A DNA stretch of 64,000 bases from assembly GCF_001704415.2 (NCBI RefSeq), contig NC_030820.1:2344501-2408500 (forward strand). Direction: 5' to 3'. The notes below the pieces were generated by a model. That model saw only the letters and a list, made by a program, of their open reading frames with translations, did not search any database and was not told the DNA's origin. The stretch is from Capra hircus (taxonomy: Eukaryota; Chordata; Mammalia; Artiodactyla; Bovidae). Shown here one piece after another: positions 44,010-55,808 of the stretch (the first letter of the stretch is position 1; each line of letters opens with the position of its first letter). The translations under genes were made by a program, and so were the position numbers.

Positions 44010-44445
44010 GTCTATCAGTTGGCTTTTGTGCATAACAAGCAATCCCAATAATTAGTGACTTAAAATGACAACCACTTATTTAGCTCACAACACTGTGGGC
44101 TGACAATCTGTGCTAAGCTCAGTTAGGTGTTACTTCTGGTCTTGTCCACGCTAGCTTCTATGATCTGTGGTCAGCTGTGGCTGGCTAGACACTGACTGGC
44201 CTAGGATGGCCACGTGGACTCTCTTCTTTCAGTAGAATAGCACAGGCTTGTTATGATGATATCAGGGTTCTAGGACAGTGAGGCCTCTTGAGACCTAGGC
44301 TAGAGACAGGCACACCACTGGTTCTGTTATAATCTATAATCAGTGCAAGTCATAGGACCAGCCCAGGTTCCAGGTGCAGGAGACAGAGTCCACCTCCTGA
44401 AGAGAAGAACTGTAAAAAAGGGTGTGGCAATCAGGACAGGTAGTG
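44010..44445 (-). mobile_element. Ancient LTR-like repeat (MaLR type likely)
   Basis: attagtgacttaaaatgaca, ttatttagctcacaacactg, gtcagctgtggctggctaga, ggcctcttgagacctaggct: an old mammalian repeat in reverse. Family assignment tentative. Confidence 0.45.
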
Positions 44446-44672
44446 AATTAGGACCACAGTTAATAACAGTGGTATACTGGTAAATGGTAAGTGATTGGCT
44501 CTTTCAAGGAGGTTAGAAAGGAGCAAACAGCCCTTATTGTTGTGTTTGCCAGCTTCCGTGGTGCAAATAGTTTCATCATGGCTGACTCCAAGCTATCATG
44601 TGACACTGTTGAACAAAGAAGTACATGTTGGCTCTCAACAGTCATGTAAGCCAACTCCAGCATAGCACTGAG

Positions 44673-44882
44673 TGTGTGCTTAGTTGCTCAATCATGTCCA
44701 ACTCTTTGTGACCCCCATGGACTATACCCCACCAGGCTCCTCTTTCCATGGGGATTCTGCAAGCAAGAATACTGGAGTGGGTTGCCATTTCCTCCTCCAG
44801 GGGATCTTTTCAAGCCAGGGAGTGAACCCAGGTCTCCTGCTGTGCAGGCAGATTCTTTACCATCTGAGCCACCAGTGAAGTC
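44673..44882 (-). mobile_element. Bov-tA SINE with TSD
   Basis: tgtgcttagttgctcaatca to gagccaccagtgaagtc. TSD catagcactgag (44661-44672) and catagaactgag (44883-44894), one mismatch in 12. Confidence 0.95.
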
Positions 44883-44894
44883 CATAGAACTGAG

Positions 44895-45538
44895 AGTGAC
44901 CTCTAAATATGGAAACTGGCAGCAGAATGCTCCAATTTCTGGCATTCACCAATCAGGATGGCATACTAAGATCCTTGTTCTCTCTTTAAAAAGTCCACTG
45001 CAGGGAGCTACATTCTCCAACAATAGGAATGAAGTCCTCCAAATTCCCATATTAGGTACAAAGATTTTAGAGGTCTTTGCAACAGAAACTATGAAATAAA
45101 TGGCACGTGTTATTATCATCTAATTCTCCAACTTCCCAGGTGACTGAAGATAGGATTATGTGTGTATGGTTGGCAATCAAAAGAGATCTATAAATCACAA
45201 TTGGAAACACTGTCAAGTTCAGGAATATTAATGACTGCTTTCTTTCCTTCAGTCTCCAAGAAGACAAAAATTGATGCATCAGAATTTCACATAGAGCAAA
45301 ATAACCTTAAATAACCTTAATTTTTCTTTATTTAGATTGGTCAGATGTGCTACACAAACACTTGCCTAATTTTTTTGCTCCATTTCATCTGAGGTCAGAT
45401 GCTAATACCACCTCCAATGAGAACATGGGCTTTTCCTAGGCAGTGGCAATGATATCTATCTTATTTTCAAAAATAAGTTATTAGCCTTTCTGACAAAAGT
45501 TTGAAAAACCTCATAGAGTTGGGCTTCTGTTGGAGCTT
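44895..45538. other. Unique intronic sequence
   Basis: Includes a short tandem ataaccttaa pair near 45300. Nothing else recognised. Confidence 0.4.
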
Positions 45539-45549
45539 ATGGGAAGAAG

Positions 45550-46485
45550 ACTGGTTCCTGATAGGAAAAGGAGTACATCAAGGCTGTATATTGTCACCCC
45601 ACTTTTTAATTTATATGCAGAGTACATCATGAGAAACGCTGGGCTGGATGAAGCACAAGGTGGAATCAAGATTGCTGGGAGAAATATCAATAACCTCAGA
45701 TATGCAGATGATACTACCCTTATGGCAGAAAGTGAAGAGGAACTAAAGAGCCTCTTGATGAAAGTGAAAGAGGAGAGTAAAAAGTTGGCTTAAAGCTCAA
45801 CATTCAGAAAACTAATATCATGGCATCTGGTCCCATTACTTCACGGCAAATAGATGGGGAAACATTGGAAACAGTGGCAGGCTTTATTTTGGGGGGTCTC
45901 CAAATTCAATACAGATGGTGATTGCAGCCATAAAATTAAAAGACACTTGCTCCTTGGAAGAAAAGTTATGACCAACCTAGACAGCATATTAAAAAGCAGA
46001 GACATTACTTTGCCAACAAATATCCATCTAGTCAAGGCTATGGTTTTTCCAGTAGTTATATACGGATGTGAGAGTTGGACTATAAAGAAAGCTGAGTGTT
46101 GAAGAATTGATGCTTTTGAACTGTGGTATTGGAGAAGACTCTTGAGAGTCCCTTGGACTGCAAGGAGATCCAACCAGCTCATCCTAAAGGAGATCAGTCC
46201 TGGGTGTTCATTGGGAGGACTGATGTTGAAGCTGAAGCTCCAATACTTTGGCCACCTGATGCAAAGAGCTAACTCATTTGAAGAGATCCTGATGCTAGAA
46301 AAGATTGAGAGTGGAAGGAGAAGGGAAAGACAGAGGATGAGGTGGTTTGATGGCATCACTGACTCAATGGACATGAGTTTGAGTAAGCTCTGGGAGTTGA
46401 TGATGGACAGGGAGGCCAGGTGTGCTGCAGTCCATGGGGTCGCAAAGAGTTGGACACGACTGAGCAACTGAACTGAACTGAACTG
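45550..46485 (+). mobile_element. BovB LINE, 5'-truncated, with TSD
   Basis: Begins actggttcctgataggaaaa (just before KGVHQGCILSP) and ends in the (CTGAA)n tail. TSD atgggaagaag (45539-45549) and atgggatgaag (46486-46496), one mismatch in 11. Frames: 45530-45793 with LRYADD, 45854-46102, 46142-46471; three shifts or stops in between, including a stop after KKAEC. Confidence 0.96.
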
Positions 46486-46496
46486 ATGGGATGAAG

Positions 46497-47345
46497 TTGG
46501 CAAGCTGTCCACTTCTAAAGTCTTTAATCATGTATAGTTTCACAGAGTATTGGGTGTAAGAAACTCTTCCCTGTTGAAGAATATTGGTCAAAACAGCAAA
46601 AGGGGATTTTGCTGCTATGGGTAAAGAAAGGAGTCTCCCTGCTAATTAAATACTCCAAACTCACAGTACAGTTCTGGACAAAGAATCATTGAGTTTGTGG
46701 TGGGTAGGGGGTGGGTCTTGTTTCTTTTCTTTCTTTTTTTTTTTTTGCTTTAGACCATTGGGTTTATCACTGACTATTGTTATGTCTTCAAGCCATCCAA
46801 AACCCTAAATAAACAGGAGCTATAGTCCTACTGATGTGTCAGCTTCAAACTGAGGTTTCCATGCATAGAGACGCCTGCCTTGGGACACAACATGCACCGT
46901 CTGGCTCTCCTCCTCATGCTGGCTCCTCCACGACAGCAAGCAGACTGAAGGGCAAGGGTCAGGATGGGTTTAGTTTATGCAGCCCAAGTCGGATCAGCCG
47001 AGGGGCCTCAATAATATCACTATCATCATCAATAACCTGCCTCTGATTCCACAGCTCCCTCCCAACCTTAAGGCGCCCACTCCCAGTGGAGACTGTCCAG
47101 AGCATCTTATTGAATGACTGTCATCCACCCAAGGCCCTCAAACCCCAGAAGACCTGAGGATGATGCTGGCGGCAGGGGGATAAAGGTATCCAGTGCACTA
47201 AAGGCTTCTGGGAACACACAAGGAAGCAGAGGTACTGCAAGCAAATGGGCTATGTGCTTTTGAGGTGTGGTGTGATGTGTATTCCAGGTGGACCAAATCT
47301 ATAGTTGAATAAGACTGTTTTAACTTGCTTCTCCAGTCTGTCTCC
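46497..47345. other. Unique sequence with CpG-bearing stretch
   Basis: Poly-T/CT tract at 46724-46747. The stretch 46840-47120 contains several CpGs and balanced composition, unlike neighbours. No protein family recognised in the frame at 46834-47046. Confidence 0.4.
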
Positions 47346-47547
47346 CTTCACCCTCCCTGTCTTTTCTTCCACAAGTATTTTATTGCGAACTTACAAAACA
47401 GCTGGCACTGCTATGGGTGTGGAAGATTAAGAGAGAAACAGACAAAGACCACTGTGATCCTTGGGACTCATTCCAGTCAGCAGGAAGAAACAATCACAGA
47501 TTAACAAGTACATTACTTAGTGCTTTAGACTATGGTGAGACTTGAGA

Positions 47548-48060
47548 AAAACCTAGACAGTGTATTAAACCTAAAAGGTAGAGACATCACTTTGCTGACA
47601 AAGGTCTATATAGTCAAAGGTATGATTTGTCCAGTAGTCATGTATTGATGTGAGAGTTGGACCATAAAGAAAGCTGAGCACCGAAGAATTGATGCTTTGG
47701 AGTTGTGGTGCTGGAGAAGACTCTTGAGAGACCCTTGGACTACAAGGAGAACAACCCAGTCAATCCTAAAGGATATCAACCCAGAATATTAATTGGAAGG
47801 ACTGATGCTGAAGCTCCAATACTTTGACCACCTGATGTGAAGAGCCAACTCATTGGAAAAGACCCTGTGCTGGGGAAGGTTGAAGGCAAAAGGAAATGAG
47901 GGCAGCAGAGGATGAAATGGTTAGATAGAATTACTGCTTCAATGGATGTGTATTTGAGAAAACTCAGGAAGACAGTGGAGGACAGAGGAGCCTGGTATGC
48001 TACAGTCCATGAGGTTGCCAAGAGTCAGACACAATTTAGTGTCTGAACAACAATAACAAA
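47548..48060 (+). mobile_element. Old, diverged BovB 3' end with Bov-A-like terminus
   Basis: acctagacagtgtattaaac through the C-terminal text, with many substitutions and indels. It ends gaggacagaggagcctggta ... gagtcagacacaatttagtg, a terminus that reads like a Bov-A monomer and not the usual BovB end seen elsewhere here. Flanks gacttgaga (47539-47547) and ggcttgaga (48061-48069). Confidence 0.88.
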
Positions 48061-48220
48061 GGCTTGAGAGTAAATAAAAAGGCAGAGAAGGGGGCTAGTG
48101 AGTACTGAGTAAGGAAATAATAGATTAAATTTCAGTTCAAGGAAGAGAAGATGTCTCTAAGAAGATGATATTTGGGCAAAAATCTGAAGGCAGTAAGGGT
48201 GGAAACCATGAGAACATTTG

Positions 48221-48268
48221 GGCAAAGGGTTCTAGTCTGGGGCAAAGGGTTCTAGTCTGAGGCAAAGG
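48221..48268. repeat. 20-bp tandem duplication
   Basis: ggcaaagggttctagtctgg at 48221-48240 is repeated at 48241-48260 with one change, plus a partial third copy. Confidence 0.9.
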
Positions 48269-48371
48269 CATGGACATGTAGATATGCTTAGTGGACCAAC
48301 AAAAGGTGGCTCATAAGCTGGAGAAGGGTGAATGGGGACAGAGACACATGAGGACAGAGATGAGGAGGGTA

Positions 48372-48951
48372 GACTTCTTGAAGTGTCCCAGAACAGCAGT
48401 ATCAGCATTATTTTGTTAAAATGCAAATGTGGATGAAACTGGAGCCAATTATACAGAGTGAAGTAAGCCAGAAAGAAAAACACCAATACAGTATACTAAA
48501 CATATATATGGAATTTAGAAGATGCAATGACGACCTGTATCAAGACAGAAAAAAGACACAGATGTGTATAACGGACTTTTGGACTCAGAGGGAGAGGGAG
48601 GGGGGACGATTGGGAGAATGGGAATTCTAACATGTATACTGTCATGTAAGAATGAATCGCCAGTCATGTCTGACGTAGGGTGCAGCTGCTGGGGCAGGTG
48701 ATGGGGATGACCAGAGAGATGTGTGGGGAGGGGGTGGGGGGGGTCATGTTGGAACGCATGTAAGAATTAAGATTTAAAATTAAAAAAAAAAAATAAATAA
48801 ATAAAAAATTAAAAAAAAAAAAAAATGCAAATGTGGGATCTTCACCCTAAGCCTATTGTACCAGCACCTCTTAGGGGTGGAACCTAGAAATCTGTGTGTT
48901 TTACCAAATTCTCCACATGATTCTGATTCACACTGTAGTTTGAGAAGCCAA
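48372..48951. mobile_element. MER5A, split by a young L1
   Basis: Left part 48372-48432 (cagcagtatcagcattattt) and right part 48837-48951 (aacctagaaatctgtgtgtt; tagtttgagaagccaagat) are consecutive in MER5A. Confidence 0.78.
48433..48821 (+). mobile_element. Young L1 3' end in MER5A, 15-bp TSD, many small indels
   Basis: Starts atgaaactggagccaattat (ORF2 end, QSEVSQKEKHQYSILN in frame) and reaches an A-rich tail. TSD aaaatgcaaatgtgg, identical at 48418-48432 and 48822-48836. The 3' UTR from 48580 to 48760 has lost many single bases and short runs compared with the other young L1 copies here. Confidence 0.93.
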
Positions 48952-49629
48952 GATTTAGGGCATCATCTGCCATGGCAGGACTTTAAAGAAAAATCTGAGT
49001 AGAATAAGAGGTGATAATGAATGTTTGGTGACTTGATCTGAAATTATGTCTGATTTTGGTAAAGATGTGTTTATCTGGTTGGATGTATGCTAGGTACATT
49101 CACTTTCCTGAATGCAAAATAGAACGATGGAGAGATGGTTATATAGAGTCTGATTTCTTAGTATGGCCTCCCGGGGGTTCTCTTCAGCCTCTCTGGACAG
49201 TGGCAGGTCAGGGAAGAAAGGATGTTCGTCTGATATCAACACACTGCAAAGGAAACCTGGGTTTAGTTGCAGGTCTCTCTCATCACAACTCTTGAATTTC
49301 TGCAACACAGAAATTTTTCTGTATATGAATGACTGAGCCTAATCTTAAGATTGAGCCTAATTTGGGGAATCCCTTACCTGATGGGGATCCATCTGTTAAC
49401 TCAGCAAATGTTGGTAATGGTGTAAACCCTGCATTGGGTGTTACCAGCAACTATATTTCTTACTGGGATGACTCCTTGGTTATCTTTCCTAAAATAACAC
49501 AGTGACATTCCATTTGACTATGGGATGCTGGAACAGAATGGTGATGCTACAGAGAAGAGTGCCTAAAGTGTCACTTCACTATGTTGTGAAGTGATTCACA
49601 ATATGTATAGATTTCACATGCTCCCCCTC
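48952..49629. other. Unique intronic sequence
   Basis: Nothing recognised. Confidence 0.4.
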
Positions 49630-49965
49630 TATAATGTGGAGCTCACCACCTAGGGGTGGGTGCCCAGCCTACCAGACTACATTCCCAGTGGCCATTGTAT
49701 CTAAATATTACAATGTTATTTATCCTGGCCAATAGAATGTGCAGAAGTGCAGTCAGTCAGTTCCCAATGAGAGCTTTCATTTTGGCTGGATGCAGAGAAA
49801 GATGACAAAGATGACATGCAAGAAGATGGTAACACTTCAAGGCAGAAGGAGTCTGGGTCTCTGAGCTATTGCCTGGAGGAGACCCACCTGCTGACCAGGG
49901 GCACCAGCATTTGACTTCATCCAAGAGAGAAATCAAATTCTATTGGGTAAGCGAATGAAATTCCA
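49630..49965 (+). mobile_element. Ancient LTR-like remnant
   Basis: accagactacattcccagtg, then tatcctggccaatagaatgt and a purine-rich body. Same general layout as 52655-53065. Family uncertain. Confidence 0.4.
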
Positions 49966-50051
49966 GGGGTTAACTGTAATAATCATGAGCAATGCCATAA
50001 TATGCATGTCACTTTTCTCTGATATCAACACTATGCTGTTAGCATATAGCT

Positions 50052-50165
50052 TTAACCTCATATCAAAGAGGAAAAGATTGAGTATTAGAATGAAATCACT
50101 TGCCTAAAGTGCTTTGGCTAGCTGGCAGCAGATACAGGACCCATGTCAAACTTTTCTGGCTTTTA
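50052..50165 (-). mobile_element. MIR SINE fragment
   Basis: aacctcatatcaaagaggaa, aaatcacttgcctaaagtgc, tggcagcagatacaggaccc: reverse MIR, diverged. Confidence 0.6.
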
Positions 50166-51097
50166 ATGTATGATTTTTACATTACGTTTAATGTGCCAAA
50201 GGATGACACACAAATATGAAACAGTAACAACATTGATTATTTACCACTTGGCAAAATTTCAGCATTTATATCCCAAGGAAGACTGCCAATGATGTTGTTG
50301 ACAAAATTATTGCGTATGTTGAAAGATGGACTCTATTGTAATATAGATACAGTTTTGCTGCTTTAAATACACAGATCTATAAAGGAAAAACATTTCAACA
50401 GTAAAATCTGCAGTGGTTGGGGCAATGTTTTGTTTTTTACCATCTTGATTTTAGTCTAGAAATTGTATGTTCCTACAAAGCTACCCCACTATGCGGTAAA
50501 CTGGTCAACCCAGTAACACAAACTAGAGGAAGGAAATACTGCCTGTACAGTTACTCCTAATTTCTGCATCTTGAAATGGTATCCAAAACGTATGGAAATT
50601 TCTAGAGAGGGTTATTTAAGTAGCACTGTCATTTTCTTTTCTCTGTTATGCATAATAATTGTCCTTTGAAATTCAAATCTTTGAAAAACTGTCAAAATGC
50701 ATTTTCCTCTCCAATTTATTATTGTGGTTTAATTTGGGTAGGTTTAGTGGAGAACAGTGGGATTTCTAACTCTCATAAAAGGGAAGATGGTACTTCTGTT
50801 CCCACTCTCTGAAACATCAGTTTTATGAAATATACAAAACTCAGCAAAGACTGCCCCTCCCATTGAACATGTAAGGCTGGGTTACCCCTTGGAGGTCATA
50901 TCCAGCAGGCTTGCTCTAAACTCTCAGGTGAAGACAGGAAATTTATATTAGCAATGAGAAGGGCAGTTTTAAAATATATTCCCTCTCAATAGAAGAGAGA
51001 AACTTTGAATGAAAAGAGCATTTAAAATGATTGCCTTTCACGTCCACTTTTCTCCATGCAACGGACTTTTATTGCTTTAGTTGTTCAGGAATCCCAA
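50166..51097. other. Unique intronic sequence
   Basis: No gene or repeat recognised. Confidence 0.45.
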
Positions 51098-51150
51098 ACT
51101 GCCTTTCTCTGTCTGACTTACTTCACTTAGTATGATAATATCTAGGTATA
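51098..51150 (-). mobile_element. L1 fragment (antisense)
   Basis: ctttctctgtctgacttact and tcacttagtatgataatatc: about 50 bp of reverse L1, abutting the next sense L1 piece, so the pair forms an inverted L1 remnant. Confidence 0.7.
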
Positions 51151-51169
51151 TTCACGCTGTAATTTAGTG

Positions 51170-51508
51170 TGAAATCTAAAAAAAAAAAAAGATACAAATG
51201 AACGTATTTACAAAACAGTAAAAGACTCAGAAAATAAACTTATGGTTAACAAAGGTGAAAAGTTGAAGAGAAAGATTAATTAGGAATTTGAGATTAACAG
51301 ACACATTGCTACATACAAAATAATCAACAAGGACCTACTGTATAGCACAGGGCATGCTACTCAATACTCTAACCTATAAGGGAAAAGAATCTGAAAAAGA
51401 ATAGATATATGTGTATGTATAACTGAATCACTTCGCTGTATACCTGAAACTAACACAACATTGTAAATCAACTATACTCTAATAAAATTAAAAATTAAAA
51501 AAAAAAGA
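51170..51508 (+). mobile_element. L1 3' UTR
   Basis: gatacaaatgaacgtattta, ggacctactgtatagcacag, tgaatcacttcgctgtatac, actaacacaacattgtaaat, A-rich end. Complete 3' terminus of an older artiodactyl L1. Confidence 0.9.
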
Positions 51509-52654
51509 CTCTCAAACTGGAAATTAGCCACATACCCATCAGCCAAATGCATAAATAGTGGTGTATTCCTACGATGGAATAATGATAAAACAATGAGAGA
51601 GAACTAAGTGAAAAGCGTCATGAATTCCAGAAACACAACATTGATTAGCCAGATACCAGATTCATCCTTATCAGGAGGGGTTACAAATAGCTATTACAAA
51701 CAGGCAGAGAAATTTCTTATTAACATATCAAGGACACACTGCACGACAGAAAGAACCCCAGATAACATGTCAGAACTCCTGACACGGAGTAAAGGATCAT
51801 CTCTGCGATTCAATTATCTCATCTTAGCAAAGCTTGGAAGAGAGAACTTGTGGATCCTAACCACATCTGCAAAGTTTAATCAAAACAGAAGGACATGCAG
51901 CACTCCCCTTTTTCTTTCCAGTTCAGGAGACTGACATCCTCTTTTGTCCAAGAAAAAAGTAATCACAAGAGATTCTTCCACTTCCAATGGTTTCCTATAG
52001 TAAATCAGACCTCTAGTCACCCCATCCAGCTCTGAAATGCTATGGCTCTTTGACACTGTGGGAGTTTGGACTTTGAAAATTAACAAGCTGTGTATTTTAC
52101 ATAATTGGAAAATTGCATATCACAGTATAATCTATCTGGAAGTAAACGTTTTGGTCAGACAGAGGAACTTTGTCAGATATCCATTAAATATCATGAGATA
52201 TTTAATTTTTCAAAAGAAACAAGAGTGTATTTGCTGCTTCTGTTTTTTAAAATGATTTCTTTCACTTTCTTATGTAGCTTGCATCCTGTATCCTTGGCAG
52301 TACCAAAGGCAACCATCATGCATGGATGACAGTTACTGCTTTTTTTTTTTTAATGGCTCATGGCTATGAGTTGCATGCTCTGTATCATAGCCTCATAAAT
52401 ACAAAGCTAAAGGATATTTAAAATCAGAAAAGTATTCACAGAGACACAGTTCTGACCTATAAATGTCAAATTATTTTATTAAAGAAGACCTTCTCAAAAA
52501 CAGGAAGGGGAGGCATATCTAGGCAATACAACTTGTGGGGTGTGAGTGACAAACAGTTGTCACTGTTAATCAGTTATTCAAAAGTCATCCAAAAGTTGAG
52601 TTATTTTATAGAGTAGCAAATGTGGCATATGATGAATTGTGTACACCATACACC
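51509..52654. other. Unique intronic sequence
   Basis: About 1.1 kb with no recognised repeat or gene. The short frames at 51608-51934 and 52037-52255 show no family resemblance. Confidence 0.45.
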
Positions 52655-53065
52655 TACCCTGGCCTGAACCACTCCTAAATCCCTCCTTTCTGACCACATG
52701 AATGCCTGGCTAGAAACTACAATTCCCAGAGTCCCTTGCAGGTCCCAGAAGACCATGTGACTCAATACTTGCCATGAAGATAAGTGAAACTTATGTGTGC
52801 AACTTCTACATCATCTTAAAGACATAAAGATGTTTTCCTTGTATTTGTTGCCTATTTTGTCCTGTTGCTTGGAAGCAATGGCAATTAGAAGGTTGGAAAC
52901 CACATCTTGAAAGATGGCTGAGCCTTTCAGACTGGATCCCTGAATTACGTTGTAGAGCAAAGCTTGCTTCGATGCCTTAGACTATTAAGAAGGAGAAAAA
53001 AATAAGCATCTATCTTGTGGGACATCTTGTATACTTGAGACTCTTTGTTACAATATCTTAACTTT
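52655..53065 (+). mobile_element. Ancient LTR-like remnant
   Basis: aactacaattcccagagtcc, gaccatgtgactcaatactt, and the end ataagcatctatcttgtggg ... gactctttgttacaata, matching the layout of a decayed mammalian LTR. Not named. Confidence 0.45.
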
Positions 53066-53588
53066 TATCTTAAGAAAGAAAGTACTTAAGAAAATGTTTT
53101 GTGTTTACTTTGAAATGAGCTAAAAAATAAGAAGGGAAGGAGGAAGAGAGCTGAGCATTACTTCTTGGCTTCTTTCTGAGAGAGAATCCAATAGAATTTA
53201 ACAAAGATATTTCTATAAATGTACCCCTTCAAAGGGAATAACTTGAGTCATATCACTGAAATCTGCCATCCACTGTACTGAAACAAGTATCATACAATAT
53301 CTTTACTGTACACAGGAAGCAACTAATGGCAAGCAGAAGCCTAGCAAGAGTAACAGAAACAAGAGAAAGTGCTTCATTCTTCAATACGATGGGTATTATG
53401 AGAAAATATCTTCAGGAAAAGCAAATTTAAGTTAGAAACAGTAAATTTTGACTAGTAGCATTATGTTGCTTGACTGGTGTTAGCCATTGTCTCATTTTTC
53501 AAGAAAATAAGAATTCTCCTTCTTATAATGCCTTCTTCCCCCTCATAAGCTCAGAAGAAATATAAAAAGATATAAACAACAGCAAAAA
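53066..53588. other. Unique AT-rich sequence
   Basis: Nothing recognised. Confidence 0.4.
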
Positions 53589-53666
53589 CTTGTTGAGTAC
53601 TTTTTGTTTGGGTTCTCCCAAAGATGGCATAGAAAATGCGAATGAACTTTTTGGCCGACCCAATAT
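53589..53666. mobile_element. Mariner-type MITE, decayed
   Basis: The right end is well kept (tgaactttttggccgaccca ata); the left end (gtactttttgtttgggttct) is degraded. Same family as the hairpin at 57716. Confidence 0.75.
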
Positions 53667-53936
53667 ATTTGTATTTGTGGGTGTGTGTAGGCTGTGTTGC
53701 TTATCACATGGACTTATAGTACAACAACATGAGATATGGATAAGTATTATCACTGTTGTTTATTTTTAGATGAGGAGATGAGAAAGTGAAAGCTTCTCAT
53801 CTGATCAGTTATAGCATGACTCTTCAACATTCTTAATCACTGTATCATATCTCTCCCTGTTAGCCAGGGCACAGAGTGTGATAGACTAAACACGGCTGCG
53901 AATTTGGTGTCAGTCCTCCCATTAAGACGTAGAGTA

Positions 53937-54221
53937 ATGTTTCCTGGTGGTCCAGTGTTTAGAAATCCACCTTGCAATGCAGGGGACACGGTTTGGATCC
54001 TTGATCCAGGAAGATCCCACATGCTGAGAGGCAACTAATTTGTGTGCCACAACCACTGAAGCCTGCAGTCTGGAGCCCATGCTCCACAACAAGAGAAGCC
54101 ACCAGAATGAGGAGCCCACACACCTCAATTAGAGAGGAGCCCCCACTTGCCTCAAGTAGAGAAAGGCCCACGTGCAGCAATGAAGACCCAGCATAGCTAG
54201 AAATAAATAAATAAATAAAAT
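53937..54221 (+). mobile_element. CHR-2-type SINE (sense)
   Basis: tttcctggtggtccagtgtt, aggaagatcccacatgctga, caacaagagaagccaccaga, then (AAAT)n at 54202-54218. Full length, non-coding. Several minus-strand frames here are shadows. Confidence 0.93.
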
Positions 54222-54843
54222 CATTACAAAAGTATGTAGAGAAAAACTCTCTCCCCTTAAATCTGGGCTGCTTATAAAAAAATGTGGCATGAGTTATGTG
54301 ATGCCAGGAGTTCTGGGTTCAGGCTTTAAGAGCCCGGCAGCTTCCATTTCCTGTTTCCTGGAATGCTTGCTTTGGAGTACAAAGTCCAGCTATCCTGAGG
54401 CCATCATGCTAGACTGACCATGCTCCACTCAACATGGAGTTGAAGTTGTCTTGGATTCTCCAGATTAGTCCATCTGCTGACTGCACACTACTGAGGAATC
54501 GTCACCAAAATTATTTGAGATGAATCACCTAGCCAAGTGTTGAATGAATTTGTGACTCACAAAATCATGAGATATCATAAACTGTCTTTTCTGGACCAAC
54601 TTTTGGGATAGTTTGGTACAAAGCAATAGATCACCAGAACACAGAATTTCCTAATTTCCTAATTTCCTTATAATGTACACATGCAGATTTAAAGATATAT
54701 TAATATATATGTGTGTGTATTTTCTTATATTCACATACTTAAAAGTGAATTGTTGTATCCTATTAATATATTTCAAAAATATTTCCTTCTTAATATGTTT
54801 AATTGTGTTTTGAATCAAGTAATAGCAGCTTGTTATTATTCAC
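54222..54843. other. Unique intronic sequence
   Basis: Contains a tandem aatttcct run near 54650 and TATA-rich sequence near 54700. No gene. Confidence 0.4.
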
Positions 54844-55808
54844 TTCAGTTCAGTTCAGTCGCTCAGTTGTGTCCAACTCTTTGCGACTCCATGGACTGCA
54901 GCGCGCCAGGCCTCCCTGTCCACCACCAAGTCCTGGAGTTTACCCAAACTCCTGTATATTGATTCAGCGATGCCATCCAACCATCTCATCCTCTGTAATC
55001 CCCTTCTCCTCCTGCCCTCGATCTTTCCCAGCATCAGGGTCTTTTCAAGTGAGTTGGCTCTTCGCATCAGGTGGCCAAAGTATTAGAGCTTCAGCATCAG
55101 AACTTCCAAAGAACACCCAGGACTGATCTCCTTTAGAATAGACTGGTTGGATCTCCTTGCAGTCCAAGCGACTCTCAAGAGTCTTCTCCAACACCACAGT
55201 TCAAAAGCATCAGTTCTTCAGTGCTCAGTTTTCTTTATAGTCCAGCTCTCACATCCATACATTACTACTGGAAAAACCATAGCCTTGACCAGATGGACCT
55301 TTGTTGACAAAGTAATGTCTCTGGTTTTTAATATGCTGTCTAGGTTGGTCATAACTTTTCTTCCAAGGAGTAAGTGTCTTTTAATTTCATGGCTGCAGTC
55401 ACCATCTGCAGTGATTTTGGAGCCCAAAAAAATAAAGTTAGCCACTGTTTCCATTGTTTGTCCATCTATTTGCCATGAAGTGATGGGACCAGATGCCATG
55501 ATCTTAGTTTTCTGAATGTTGAGCTTTAAGCCAACTTTTTCACTCTCCTCTTTCACTTTCATCAAGAAGCTTTTTAGTTCCTCTTCACTTTCTGCAATAA
55601 GGGTGGTATCATCTGCATATCTGAGGTTATTGATATTTCTCCCAACAATCTTGATTCCAGCTTGTGCTTCATCCAGCCTAGCATTTCTCATGATGTACTC
55701 TGGATATAAGTTAAATAAGCAGGGTGACAATATACAGCCTTGACGTACTCCTTTTCCTACTTGGAACTAGTCTGTTGTTCCATGCCCAGTTCTAACTGTT
55801 GCTTTCTG
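54844..55808 (-). mobile_element. BovB LINE, 5'-truncated
   Basis: Antisense copy from the (TTCAG)n tail to just upstream of SPCLFNLYPEY. Open stretch 55218-55730 (170 codons) with LRYADD, then a stop after KKTEH; the rest is broken. No clear TSD. Confidence 0.95.

Larger units (their letters stand above)
47346..48371 (+). mobile_element. Ancient mammalian repeat, split by BovB
   Basis: Left part gctggcactgctatgggtgt...aacaatcacagattaacaag and right part gtctctaagaagatgatatt...aggacagagatgaggagggt read like consecutive parts of a widespread old mammalian repeat. I cannot name it. Confidence 0.35.
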
